Positions 15,409-24,381 of a DNA stretch of 64,000 bases are shown piece after piece; positions within the stretch are counted from its first letter, which is position 1, and each line of letters starts with the position of its first letter. Source of the DNA: Actinomadura flavalba DSM 45200 (GTDB lineage Bacteria; Actinomycetota; Actinomycetes; Streptosporangiales; Streptosporangiaceae); the NCBI RefSeq assembly GCF_000374305.1, contig NZ_KB894101.1:148461-212460 (forward strand). The letters are read 5' to 3'. The notes below the pieces were generated by a model. It was not told the origin of the DNA. It worked only from the letters and a program-made list of their open reading frames with translations, and ran no database searches. The translations under genes were made by a program, and so were the position numbers.

Positions 15409-17118
15409 GTGCATCCGCTGCTGATCCTGCTGCTGTTCGTGATCTGGCTCGCCGCGATGTGGATCGGGTTCGTGTTCGTGTTCCCGGTGCTGTTCCCCGT
15501 CGCGCTCGTCGTCGCCGGGTTCGCCGCGCTCGGACTCGCCTACCTGTACGCCTACCGGGCGCTGACCCCGGCGACGCGCACGGGCATGTCGCCGGTGCCC
15601 GCGCCCGACCTGGCCTACCGGCACTACCTGCTCGGCCAGGTCTGGCGGGACGGCTGGGCCATCGCGCGCGCCGCCGGGCCGCGCGTGTGGACGCTCGCCC
15701 GCGACGTCGTGCTGCGGCTGACGCGGACGCTGCTCGGCGGCCTGTGGGGCCTGTTCCTGTTCCCCGTCTGGTTCGCGCTCGTCGCGGGCGTCGCGCTGGC
15801 CGCCGTCCCCGCCGCCGCGCTCGGCGTCGCGCTGACCGCGCTGTACGGGCTCGTCGCGGCGGCCGGGCTGGCCGTGTGGCTGGTGTGCGCGGCGGTGCTG
15901 GCCGTCGTGGAGCGCGTCTTCACCGTCTCCAACCGGATCTTGCAGACCTGCCCGCATCCGTTCTGCTACGAGCGGATCGGGCTGCCGGTGTACGCGTGCC
16001 CCGGCTGCGGCGCCCGGCACGCCCGGCTCGTCCCCGGCCCGGCGGGCGCGTTCCGGCACGTGTGCCGGTGCGGGACGCGGCTGCCGACGACCGTCCTGCT
16101 CGGCCGCTTCCGCCTCGCCGCCTACTGCCCGCACTGCGACGGACGGCTCCCGCCCCGCATCGGCCGCGTCCGCGTCGAGCCGCTGCCGTTCGTCGGCGGA
16201 CCGGCCGCCGGGAAGACGACGTTCATGATGCTCGGCATCCGCGCCCTGCACGCCCGCGCCCGCGCGCAGCGCGGCACCCTCGCGTTCGTGGAGGCGCGGC
16301 ACGCGCAGGCGTACGCGGCGGCCGTCCGCGCGTTCCGCAGCGGCGGCCGGGCCGCCAAGACCGGCCCCGAGCTGCCGCTGGCGACGATGCTGGACGTCGA
16401 GCTGCCCGGCCGCGCCCGCCGCATCCTGTACCTGTTCGACCCGGCGGGCGAGCACTTCAGCGGCGCCACCGAGGTGGAGTCGCTGCGCTACCTCGACCAC
16501 GGCGAGACGCTGCTGTTCGTCGTGGACCCGTTCGCGCTGCCGCACGTGGCGCGTTCGCTCAGCGACGCCGAACGGGACCTGCTCGCGGACGCGGCGGCGT
16601 CCGGCGAGGACCCGGCCGACACGCTCCAGCGGGTGCTGAACGAGCTGCGGTCGCGGCCCGACCGGGGCCGGCAGAAGCGGGTCGCGGTCGTCGTCACCAA
16701 GACCGACCTGCTGGTGGCGACCGAGATCGGCCGCGATCTCACCGGCGACGCCGACCTGCGCGGCTGGCTCGGCTCGGTCGGCCTCGGCAACACCGTCCGC
16801 GCCCTGGACCAGCTCGCCGCCGAGGTCCGCTACTTCGGCTCGGGCCTGGCCACGCCGCCGGGCGAGGTCGCCGACCTGCTCGGCTGGGTCTGCGGGCTGT
16901 CGGCGCACCAGCAGCCGTCGTCGCCGCCCGACCCGGGCGAGGAGATCCCCGGCACGGCGCCGCTGCGCACGCCGTGGCCCGTGCGCGGCCGGGACGCGGC
17001 GCTCGTCCCGGCGGGCTACCAGGTCGGGCGCTGGACGGTCCTGGTCGGCGTCTCGGTGCTGACGGCCGCCGCCGCGACCGTCTCGGCGTTCGCGGTCTCC
17101 GCCCGGCTCCCGTTCTGA
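15409..17118 (+). CDS. Membrane-anchored zinc-ribbon TRAFAC-type GTPase
   Basis: A 569-aa protein. It begins with hydrophobic segments (residues 2-23 and 24-45) and has two or three more between about 105 and 165, so the N-terminal third is membrane-embedded. Zinc-ribbon cysteines follow (CPHPFC, CPGCG, CRCG, CPHCDG). The GTPase core has Walker A GGPAAGKTT at 263-271, DPAGE near 344 and TKTD near 430. A last hydrophobic helix (WTVLVGVSVLTAAAATVSAFAV) lies near 543-564. It is the second GTPase of the operon and would place the complex at the membrane. GTG 15409 follows the GAP1 stop directly. Confidence 0.85.
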   Translation: MHPLLILLLFVIWLAAMWIGFVFVFPVLFPVALVVAGFAALGLAYLYAYRALTPATRTGMSPVPAPDLAYRHYLLGQVWRDGWAIARAAGPRVWTLARDVVLRLTRTLLGGLWGLFLFPVWFALVAGVALAAVPAAALGVALTALYGLVAAAGLAVWLVCAAVLAVVERVFTVSNRILQTCPHPFCYERIGLPVYACPGCGARHARLVPGPAGAFRHVCRCGTRLPTTVLLGRFRLAAYCPHCDGRLPPRIGRVRVEPLPFVGGPAAGKTTFMMLGIRALHARARAQRGTLAFVEARHAQAYAAAVRAFRSGGRAAKTGPELPLATMLDVELPGRARRILYLFDPAGEHFSGATEVESLRYLDHGETLLFVVDPFALPHVARSLSDAERDLLADAAASGEDPADTLQRVLNELRSRPDRGRQKRVAVVVTKTDLLVATEIGRDLTGDADLRGWLGSVGLGNTVRALDQLAAEVRYFGSGLATPPGEVADLLGWVCGLSAHQQPSSPPDPGEEIPGTAPLRTPWPVRGRDAALVPAGYQVGRWTVLVGVSVLTAAAATVSAFAVSARLPF

Positions 17119-17244
17119 CGGCGGCGTTTTCGGACGCCCGGCCGAGTGGTTCGGGGTGTGACGGAACCCACTGTCTGACGTGGCAGATAACTCGGTGTGC
17201 GCCGGTTGTACCGCGGTGAACCGTCCCCGCACCGAGAGGCCGAG

Positions 17245-17853
17245 ATGACCGTCACGACCACCGCCGACGTGCTCGCCCTGGACGCCGCCGCGCAGGACCT
17301 GCTGTTCCGCGAGGCCCGCACCGCCAACGCCTTCACCGACGAGCCCGTCACCGACGACCAGCTCGCCGCGATCTACGACCTGGTGAAGTGGGCGCCGTCG
17401 GCGATGAACTCGCAGCCGCTGCGCATCGTCGCCGTGCGGTCCCCCGAGGCCCGGGAACGGCTCGTCGCCCAGATGAGCGAGGGCAACCGGCGCAAGACGG
17501 CCGGCGCGCCGCTCACGCTGATCGCGGTCGCGGACGAGGACTTCCACGAGCACCTGCCCCGCACGTTCCCGCACAGCGCGGGCGCCCGGGAGCGGATGGC
17601 GGCCAACCCCGGCCGCCCGGCGATGGCCCGGTTCAACGCGAGCATCCAGCTCGGCTACCTCATCCTCGGCATCCGCGCCGCCGGGCTCGCCGCCGGGCCG
17701 ATGGCGGGCTACGACGCCGAGGGCGTCAAGCGCGAGTTCCTCGCCCCGAACGAGCAGGTCGTCGCCGTCGTGAACGTCGGCCGCCCCGGTCCGGACGCCT
17801 GGTTCGACCGGCTCCCCCGGCTGGAGTACGACGAGGCCGTCCGCGAGATCTGA
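17245..17853 (+). CDS. Nitroreductase-family malonic semialdehyde reductase (RutE-like)
   Basis: A 202-aa FMN-dependent nitroreductase-fold protein. NAFTDEPVTDDQLAAIYDLVKWAPSAMNSQPLR near the N-terminus is the classic FMN/substrate-binding start of the RutE/HadB subfamily, and GIRAAGLAAGPMAGYD matches the second FMN contact region. RutE reduces malonic semialdehyde to 3-hydroxypropionate in uracil breakdown; no other rut genes are nearby, so the true substrate is uncertain. ATG 17245 is preceded by GAGAGG. The exporter gene begins 33 bases downstream, possibly in the same transcript. Confidence 0.85.
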   Translation: MTVTTTADVLALDAAAQDLLFREARTANAFTDEPVTDDQLAAIYDLVKWAPSAMNSQPLRIVAVRSPEARERLVAQMSEGNRRKTAGAPLTLIAVADEDFHEHLPRTFPHSAGARERMAANPGRPAMARFNASIQLGYLILGIRAAGLAAGPMAGYDAEGVKREFLAPNEQVVAVVNVGRPGPDAWFDRLPRLEYDEAVREI

Positions 17854-17886
17854 TCGCCGCCCGCACCACCCCGGCAGGAGCCGTAC

Positions 17887-19167
17887 ATGCCCGCCCTCTC
17901 CCCCCGGCGCCGCGTCGCGCTGATCGTCGTCCTCGGCGCGCTGACGGCGACGGCGCCGCTCGCGCTGGACATGTACCTGCCCGCGCTGCCGCACATGGCG
18001 GGCGACCTGTCCACCACCGCGCTCCGGGTCCAGCTCACGCTGACCGCGTGCGTGGCGGGGCTCGCGCTCGGGCAGGTCGTCGCGGGCCCGCTGAGCGACC
18101 GGTGGGGACGCCGCCGCCCGCTGCTCGCGGGCCTCGCCGCCTACGCGCTCGCCTCGCTGCTGTGCGCGTTCGCGCCGACCGTCGAGGTGCTCGTCGGGCT
18201 GCGGTTCGTGCAGGGCGCCGCCGGGGCGGCCGGGATCGTCATCGCGCGCGCCGTCGTCCGCGACCTGTACTCCGGGACGGACGCCGCCCGGTTCTTCGGC
18301 ACGCTCATGCTCGTCAACGGGCTCGCGCCGATCCTCGCGCCCGTCGTCGGCGGGCAGCTCCTGCGGTTCGCGCCCTGGCCGGGCGTGTTCGCCGTGCTGG
18401 CCGGGCTCGGGCTGCTGCTGCTCGTCGCGTCGCTGTTCGGGCTGCCCGAGACGCTGCCGCCGGGCGAGCGCGCCACCGGCGGCGTCACCGCGACCCTGCG
18501 CACCTTCGCCGGACTGTGCGCCGACCGCGCGTTCGCCGGGTACACGCTCGCGCTCGCGCTGTCGTTCGCCGCGATGTTCACCTACATCTCCGGCAGCCCG
18601 TTCGTCCTCCAGGAGATTTACGGGCTGTCACCGCAGGCGTTCAGCGCCGCGTTCGCCGTGAACGCCGTCGGCATCGTGGCCGCCGGGCAGCTCAGCCGGG
18701 CGCTGGCGGGCCGGGTGCGGCTCGGGCCGCTGCTCGGGACGGGTCTCGGCGTCGTCGCGGCGGGCGCCGCCGGGCTCGTCGCGGCCGTCCTGGCCGGGGC
18801 CGGGGCGACCTGGGTGCTGGCCGCGCTGTTCCTCGTCGTGGCCGGGCAGGGGCTCATCCTGCCGAACGCGACCGCGCTCGCCCTCGCCGACCGCCCGCCG
18901 CACGTCGCGGGCAGCGCCTCGGCGCTCATGGGCCTCGCGCAGTTCGCCATCGGCGGCGCCGCCGCGCCGCTGGCGGGTCTGGGCGGGGCGGGCACCGCGC
19001 TGCCGATGGCGGTGACGATCGCCGCCGCGACCGGGGCCGCCGCCGTCGCGGCGGGCGTCGCCGTCAGCGCGGGGTCAGTGCGGCCAGGACGAAACCGGCG
19101 ACCTCGCCGGCCAGCTCCGCCGCCGGTTTCGGACCGTCGGCCCGGTACCACGACGTCATCTGATTGA
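17887..19167 (+). CDS. Bcr/CflA-type MFS multidrug exporter
   Basis: A 426-aa twelve-helix major facilitator of the Bcr/CflA drug:H+ antiporter group. Seen: PLALDMYLPALPHMA at the end of TM1, GQVVAGPLSDRWGRRRPLL (motif A) after TM2, and FVQGAAGAAGIVIARAVVRDLY in TM4. The last 35 or so residues (Arg/Pro-rich) are read across the 3' end of the convergent tetR gene, giving a 104-bp antisense overlap; typical relatives end near residue 395. ATG 17887 follows GGCAGGAGCCGT. The adjacent TetR may control it. Confidence 0.88.
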   Translation: MPALSPRRRVALIVVLGALTATAPLALDMYLPALPHMAGDLSTTALRVQLTLTACVAGLALGQVVAGPLSDRWGRRRPLLAGLAAYALASLLCAFAPTVEVLVGLRFVQGAAGAAGIVIARAVVRDLYSGTDAARFFGTLMLVNGLAPILAPVVGGQLLRFAPWPGVFAVLAGLGLLLLVASLFGLPETLPPGERATGGVTATLRTFAGLCADRAFAGYTLALALSFAAMFTYISGSPFVLQEIYGLSPQAFSAAFAVNAVGIVAAGQLSRALAGRVRLGPLLGTGLGVVAAGAAGLVAAVLAGAGATWVLAALFLVVAGQGLILPNATALALADRPPHVAGSASALMGLAQFAIGGAAAPLAGLGGAGTALPMAVTIAAATGAAAVAAGVAVSAGSVRPGRNRRPRRPAPPPVSDRRPGTTTSSD

Positions 19168-19657
19168 CCATGGCCAGCGCGACGATCGTGACCGTCTCGG
19201 CCGGGGTGCCGTCCGCGAACGCGCCGTCGCGCTGGCCCGCCTCGACCAGCGCGCGGAACGTCACGTGGTAGCGGCGGCGGTCGGCGCGGACGGCGTGCAT
19301 CCGGGCGTCGTCGAGCCGGTGCATCTCGCGGCCGAACACCTTGGCCTCGTCGATGTGCTCGGCGGTGCTGAGGATCAGCCCGGTCAGCACCGCGCGGACG
19401 CTCTCGCGCGGCGGCAGCCCGGCGGCGACGACCCGGTCGAGGTCGGCGAGCTGGCGGGTGATCAGCCGGTGGTAGATCTCGTAGAGCAGCGCGTCCTTGG
19501 AGTCGAAATAGTGGTAGAGCGCACCCTTGGTGACGTGGGCGTCGGTGCAGATCGACTGGACGGACGCGCCGTCGAAGCCGCGCGCGGCGAACTGCCGCAC
19601 GGCGGCGTCCAGGATGCGCCGCCGCACCGGCGGCACGCCGGTCTCCGTCGCGGACAC
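19064..19657 (-). CDS. TetR-family transcriptional regulator
   Basis: A 197-aa TetR repressor. The N-terminal helix-turn-helix is typical (RRRILDAAVRQFAARGFDGASVQSICTDAHVTKGALYHYFDSKDALL, residues 12-58), followed by a helical ligand domain. GTG 19657 is chosen for the GGAGGAG eight bases upstream. It is divergent from the phosphotriesterase gene, and the intergenic region holds a perfect 16-bp palindrome with the look of a TetR operator, suggesting autoregulation and control of its neighbours. The ligand is unknown. Confidence 0.9.
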   Translation of the reverse strand: MSATETGVPPVRRRILDAAVRQFAARGFDGASVQSICTDAHVTKGALYHYFDSKDALLYEIYHRLITRQLADLDRVVAAGLPPRESVRAVLTGLILSTAEHIDEAKVFGREMHRLDDARMHAVRADRRRYHVTFRALVEAGQRDGAFADGTPAETVTIVALAMVNQMTSWYRADGPKPAAELAGEVAGFVLAALTPR

Positions 19658-19712
19658 GCGTTCTCCTCCCGGATGCGTTGACGCGGGACTCCCGCCCGTC
19701 TACTTTGCCACA

Positions 19713-19728
19713 TACCGACCGGTCGGTA
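19713..19728. promoter_or_regulatory. TetR operator candidate, perfect 16-bp palindrome
   Basis: TACCGACCGGTCGGTA is a perfect palindrome midway between the divergent tetR (starts 19657) and phosphotriesterase (starts 19756) genes. Palindromes with ACCGACCGGTCGGT cores are typical of actinobacterial TetR repressors. Its place suggests that it controls both directions. Confidence 0.75.
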
Positions 19729-19755
19729 CGGAAGCGCGGCAGCAGGAGGCAGGGC

Positions 19756-20739
19756 ATGGCCACAGTGGAGACCGTCCGGGGCGCCGTCGCGCTCGACGCG
19801 CTCGGACGCACGCTCATGCACGAGCACGTCTTCATCCTCGACACCGAGCACGTGCAGAACCAGGGCGCGGGCGCCTGGTGGGACGAGGAGGCCCGCGTCA
19901 CCGACGCCGTCGCCAAGCTCCGGGAGCTGGCCGGACGCGGCGTCACCACGATCGCGGACCCGACCGTGTGGGGGCTCGGCCGGTACCTGCCGCGCGTGCA
20001 GCGGATCAACGAGCAGGTCCCCGAGCTGAACATCATCGTCGCCACCGGTGTCTACACCTACAACGACCTGCCGTTCCAGTTCCACCACCGCGGCCCCGGC
20101 ACGCTGCTCGGCGGCCCCGACCCGATGGTGGACGACTTCGTCCGCGACCTCACCGAGGGCATCGCCGGGACGGGCGTGCGGGCGGCGTTCCTCAAGTGCG
20201 CCGTCGACGCGCCCGGCCTGACGCCGGGCGTGGAGCGCGTCCTGCGGGCCGTGGCCGGGGCGCACCGGGTGACGGGAGCGCCCGTCACCGTCCACACCGA
20301 CAGCGCCGGGTCGCAGACGGGCCGGGTCGTGCTGGAGGTGCTGACGGCCGAGGGCGTCGACCTGTCCAAGGTCGTCGTCGCGCACGCCGGGGACAGCAAC
20401 GACCTGGACTACCTGATGGAGCTGGCCGACTCCGGGGTGATCCTCGGTATGGACCGGTTCGGGCTGGACGTCATCAACCCGACGAACGAGCGGGTCGCGA
20501 CCGTCGCGGCGCTGTGTGAGCGCGGTTACGCCGATCGGATGGTGCTGAGCCACGACACGTCCTGCTACATCGACTGGTTCGGGCCCGATCCCGAGCTGCT
20601 GCGGAGCCTGGCGCCGAACTGGATCTACACCCACATCAGCGACGACGTGCTGCCGGCGCTGGCCGCCGCGGGTGTCACCACGGGCCAGATCGAGCAGATG
20701 CTCACCACCAACCCCGCCCGTTATTTCGCCACCGGCTGA
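19756..20739 (+). CDS. Phosphotriesterase-family amidohydrolase/lactonase
   Basis: A 327-aa binuclear metal hydrolase of the PTE family. All expected ligands are present: HEH (H22, H24), the carboxylated lysine K147 in AFLKCAVD, H180 in VTVHTD, H210 in VAHAGD and D267 in LSHD. Members hydrolyse lactones, phosphotriesters or related esters; this one lacks clear lactonase-specific landmarks, so the substrate is open. ATG 19756 has AGGAGG upstream. The TetR operator in its promoter suggests ligand-induced expression. Confidence 0.88.
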   Translation: MATVETVRGAVALDALGRTLMHEHVFILDTEHVQNQGAGAWWDEEARVTDAVAKLRELAGRGVTTIADPTVWGLGRYLPRVQRINEQVPELNIIVATGVYTYNDLPFQFHHRGPGTLLGGPDPMVDDFVRDLTEGIAGTGVRAAFLKCAVDAPGLTPGVERVLRAVAGAHRVTGAPVTVHTDSAGSQTGRVVLEVLTAEGVDLSKVVVAHAGDSNDLDYLMELADSGVILGMDRFGLDVINPTNERVATVAALCERGYADRMVLSHDTSCYIDWFGPDPELLRSLAPNWIYTHISDDVLPALAAAGVTTGQIEQMLTTNPARYFATG

Positions 20740-20743
20740 GTCA

Positions 20744-20766
20744 CCAGGGTTCGCCTCTTTCCCTGG
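20744..20766 (+). terminator. Weak hairpin after the phosphotriesterase gene
   Basis: CCAGGG and CCCTGG form a 6-bp stem around an 11-base loop, four bases after the stop codon. It is short and without a U-tract, so it is only a candidate terminator. Confidence 0.3.
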
Positions 20767-20860
20767 GGGGATACCGGATCATCCACGCACCATGGATCAT
20801 TCTCCCTATGGGCGGTCCCCACCGGGGGGACGGACCCCCGCGACCCGAGGAGGCACGCCG

Positions 20861-21994
20861 GTGTACGAGAGCCCCGGGCGGCAGGGTTCGACGGGCGGCG
20901 TGACGATCCTGGTCCTCGCGGTGCTGCTCACGGCGGCGGCCGTCCTGCTGGGGCGTCCGCTGCTCGCGCAGTACTCCGGCGACGGCGGCGAGGCCGCCGC
21001 CCCGGCCCCGGCGCCCACCAGCACGCGCGCCGGGCAGAAGCCGAGCGGCCGCAAGCCCGGCGTCGTCAACATCGAGACCGAGCAGGGACTGCGGAGCCTG
21101 CGGTCGGCGGGCACCGGCATCGTGCTGTCCGCGAGCGGGCTCGTGCTGACCAACAACCACGTCATCTCGGGCGCGACGTCCATCACCGGGACCGTCACCG
21201 ACACCAGCCGCACCTACACCGCGCAGGTCCTCGGCTACGACCACGGCGGCGACCTGGCGCTGCTGAAGCTCGACGGCGCCGTTGATCTCAAGCCCGCCAA
21301 GTTCGGTGACTCGGGCCAGGTGTTCGTCGGCGACCCGGTGACGGCCGTGGGGAACGCGGGCGGCAAGGGCGGCACGCCGTCCGTCGTGACGGGCGCGGTG
21401 ACGGCGCTGGAACAGACGATCACCGCGCGGAACCAGACCGACGGCGGCTCCGAGCGGCTGACCGGGCTGATCGAGACGTCGGCGCCGATCCGGCCGGGCG
21501 ACTCGGGCGGTCCGCTGCTCAACACCGACGGCGAGGTCGTCGGCATCAACACCGCCGCGTCGGCCGGGCCCGAGCCCGAGCCGGACGCGCAGTCGGCGGG
21601 CGCGCCGACGCCCACGGCGACGACCGAGCACCGGGGCTACGCGATCCCGGCGGCGCGGGCACTGGAGGTGGCCCGGCAGATCCAGCGGCGCGAGCCGTCG
21701 GCGACGGTCCACATCGGCCGCACCGCGCTGCTGGGCGTCCAGGTGCGCAGCAACGGGACGGCGTTCGGCGCGCTGGTCGACACGGTCGTACCGGACACCC
21801 CGGCGGCCGACGCGGGGCTGCGGACCGGCATGGTCATCGTGGCGCTCGGCGGCCAGCCCGTGGACACCCCGGGGCGTCTGACCGCGCTGATGCTCAACCA
21901 GCACCCGGGCGACGTCGTCCGGCTGGAGTGGACGACGCGGGACGGCCGCCGCCACGCCGCCGACGTGCGGCTGGTCGAGGGCCCGCCGCAGTAG
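20861..21994 (+). CDS. Membrane-anchored HtrA-like serine protease with PDZ domain
   Basis: A 377-aa protein: one transmembrane helix (residues 13-31), an Ala/Pro linker, a trypsin-like protease domain, and a C-terminal PDZ domain from about residue 275. The triad is H100 in LTNNH, D131 in GGDLALL and S215 in PGDSGGP. It would face the outside of the cell and take part in envelope protein quality control. The GTG start has GAGGAGG upstream; an in-frame ATG at 20792 would add 23 residues before the helix but lacks a good ribosome site. Confidence 0.88.
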   Translation: MYESPGRQGSTGGVTILVLAVLLTAAAVLLGRPLLAQYSGDGGEAAAPAPAPTSTRAGQKPSGRKPGVVNIETEQGLRSLRSAGTGIVLSASGLVLTNNHVISGATSITGTVTDTSRTYTAQVLGYDHGGDLALLKLDGAVDLKPAKFGDSGQVFVGDPVTAVGNAGGKGGTPSVVTGAVTALEQTITARNQTDGGSERLTGLIETSAPIRPGDSGGPLLNTDGEVVGINTAASAGPEPEPDAQSAGAPTPTATTEHRGYAIPAARALEVARQIQRREPSATVHIGRTALLGVQVRSNGTAFGALVDTVVPDTPAADAGLRTGMVIVALGGQPVDTPGRLTALMLNQHPGDVVRLEWTTRDGRRHAADVRLVEGPPQ

Positions 21995-22047
21995 CCGGGC
22001 GTTCGTGCGACAGTGGCGGGGCAGCCCCTTGCAGTGAGGAACCGCCG

Positions 22048-24324
22048 ATGTCGCACGACGAGGACGCCCGCCTGAACGTCACCGAGCCCAAGCGGTGGGC
22101 CGCCGGGATGCCCGGCGTGACGGCCGCGCTCCGCGAGGCCACCGGCCAGATGGGGGTGCGGCGGACGGCGCTGACGCTGGCGCGCGTCAACCAGAAGGAC
22201 GGGTTCGACTGCCCCGGATGCGCGTGGCCGGAAGGGACCGACCGGCACCGGGCCGAGTTCTGCGAGAACGGCGCCAAGGCCGTCGCGGAGGAGGCGACGA
22301 CGCGGCGGATCACGCGGGAGTTCTTCGCGTCCCACGCGCTGGACGAACTGGCGGTGCGGTCCGACCACTGGCTCGGCCGCCAGGGGCGGCTCACCGAGCC
22401 GATGGTGCGGCGGCCCGGCGCGTCGCATTACACGCCGATCTCCTGGGAGGACGCGTTCGCGCTCGTCGGCGCGGAACTCAACGCGCTCTCCTCGCCGGAC
22501 GAGGCCGTCTTCTACACCTCGGGCCGGACGAGCAATGAGGCGGCGTTCGCCTACCAGTTGTTCGCGCGGGCGTTCGGGACGAACAACCTGCCGGACTGCT
22601 CGAACATGTGCCACGAGTCGTCCGGGTCGGCGCTCACCGAGACGCTCGGCGTCGGAAAGGGCTCGGTGACGCTGGAGGATCTGCACCGGGCCGATCTCGT
22701 CTTCGTCGTCGGGCAGAATCCCGGGACCAATCATCCCCGGATGCTCTCGGCGCTGGAGAAGGCGAAGAAGGCCGGAGCGCGGATCGTCGCGGTGAATCCG
22801 CTGCCCGAAGCCGGACTGCTGCGCTTCAAGAACCCCCAGCGGCCGTCCGGGCTCGTCGGCCGCGGCACCGAACTCGCCGACCGTTTCCTGCAAATCCGGC
22901 TCAACGGCGACCTGGCGCTCTTCCAAGCCCTCAACCGGCTGCTCCTCGAAAGTGACGCGCTCGATCATTCCTTCCTCGAAACGCACACGCACGGCTTCGA
23001 GGGGTTCGCCGCGCACGCGCGCACGGTGCCCTGGGACGACGTGCTGGAGGCGACGGGCCTCACCCGCGCCGAGATCGAGGCGACGCACCGGGACGTCGTC
23101 GCGTCCGAGCGGATCGTCGTCTGCTGGGCCATGGGCCTGACGCAGCACCGCAACTCCGTCGCGACGATCCGCGAGGTCGTGAACTTCCTGCTGCTGCGCG
23201 GCAACGTGGGGCGCCCGGGGGCGGGCGTCTGCCCGGTGCGCGGGCACTCCAACGTCCAGGGCGACCGCACCATGGGCATCAACGAGAAGCCCCCGGCGGC
23301 GTTCCTCGACGCGCTCGGCGCCGAGTTCGGCTTCGACCCGCCCCGCGCGCACGGCCTGGACACCGTCGAGGCGATCCGCGCGATGCGCGACGGCCGCGCC
23401 TCGGTGTTCGTCGCGATGGGCGGCAACTTCGTCCGCGCCACCCCCGACTCGGCGGTGACCGAGGCCGCGCTGCGCTCGTGCCGGCTGACCGTCCAGATCT
23501 CCACCAAGCTGAACCGCTCGCACGCGGTCGCCGGGGAGACGGCGCTGATCCTGCCGACGCTCGGACGCACGGAACGCGACGTCCAGGCGTCCGGGCCGCA
23601 GTTCGTGTCCGTCGAGGACTCGATGAGCCTCGTGCACGCCTCCCGGGGGCGGCTGGAGCCCGCGTCCCCGGCGCTGCGCTCGGAGGTCGCGATCGTCTGC
23701 GACCTGGCCGGGGCGACGCTTCCGCCGACGATCCCGTGGCCGTCGATGCGCGCCGACTACGACGTCGTCCGCGACCACATCTCCCGCGTGGTCCCCGGCT
23801 TCACCGATTACAACGCCCGCATTCGCGCCGAAGACGGATTCGCCCTCCCGCACGCACCCCGCGACGAACGCCGTTTCCCCACCGCGACGGGCAAGGCGAA
23901 CCTGACGGTGAATCCCCTGGAGATCCTGCGCGTGCCCCCCGGCCGCCTTCTGCTCCAGACGATCCGCAGCCACGACCAGTACAACACCACCGTCTACGGC
24001 CTGGACGACCGCTACCGAGGCGTCAAGGCGGGCCGCCGCGTCCTCTTCGTGAACCCCGCCGACCTGAAGAACCTGAACATCGACGACGGCACCACGGTCG
24101 ACATCGTCTCCGAATGGACCGACGGCACCGAACGCCGCGCCGAAGCCTTCCGCGTCATCGCCTACCCCACGGCCCCCGGCTGCACCGCCGCCTACTTCCC
24201 GGAAACCAACGTCCTGGTCCCCCTGGACAGCACCGCCGAAACCAGCAACACCCCAACCTCAAAGTCCCTGACCATTCACCTCGAACCCCATCACCCGCCT
24301 CGAATTCCCCCTGTTAAAAGATAG
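22048..24324 (+). CDS. FdhF/YdeP-type molybdopterin oxidoreductase
   Basis: A 758-aa member of the formate dehydrogenase alpha/YdeP family. The N-terminal part has a DCPGC cysteine pair near residue 52, which is not the full four-cysteine Fe-S cluster set of respiratory formate dehydrogenases. The bis-MGD core follows (SGRTSNEAAFAYQLFARAFGTNN, FVVGQNPGTNHPRML, CPVRGHSNVQGDRTMGI), as does the C-terminal cofactor-binding domain (VNPADLKNLNIDDG). E. coli YdeP is linked to acid resistance; the electron partner here is unknown and no small subunits are adjacent. ATG 22048 follows GTGAGGA. Confidence 0.9.
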   Translation: MSHDEDARLNVTEPKRWAAGMPGVTAALREATGQMGVRRTALTLARVNQKDGFDCPGCAWPEGTDRHRAEFCENGAKAVAEEATTRRITREFFASHALDELAVRSDHWLGRQGRLTEPMVRRPGASHYTPISWEDAFALVGAELNALSSPDEAVFYTSGRTSNEAAFAYQLFARAFGTNNLPDCSNMCHESSGSALTETLGVGKGSVTLEDLHRADLVFVVGQNPGTNHPRMLSALEKAKKAGARIVAVNPLPEAGLLRFKNPQRPSGLVGRGTELADRFLQIRLNGDLALFQALNRLLLESDALDHSFLETHTHGFEGFAAHARTVPWDDVLEATGLTRAEIEATHRDVVASERIVVCWAMGLTQHRNSVATIREVVNFLLLRGNVGRPGAGVCPVRGHSNVQGDRTMGINEKPPAAFLDALGAEFGFDPPRAHGLDTVEAIRAMRDGRASVFVAMGGNFVRATPDSAVTEAALRSCRLTVQISTKLNRSHAVAGETALILPTLGRTERDVQASGPQFVSVEDSMSLVHASRGRLEPASPALRSEVAIVCDLAGATLPPTIPWPSMRADYDVVRDHISRVVPGFTDYNARIRAEDGFALPHAPRDERRFPTATGKANLTVNPLEILRVPPGRLLLQTIRSHDQYNTTVYGLDDRYRGVKAGRRVLFVNPADLKNLNIDDGTTVDIVSEWTDGTERRAEAFRVIAYPTAPGCTAAYFPETNVLVPLDSTAETSNTPTSKSLTIHLEPHHPPRIPPVKR

Positions 24325-24381
24325 CCCGACAATTCTCCGAACACCTCTTCACCACGGCACGAGTTCCCTAATGTCGCTCCC

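Noticed and set aside
14962..17994. Minus-strand open frame of about 1,000 codons opposite the GAP1 end, the membrane GTPase and the nitroreductase
   Set aside because: It crosses three well-supported plus-strand genes, has Arg/Gly/Gln-rich composition and no domain.
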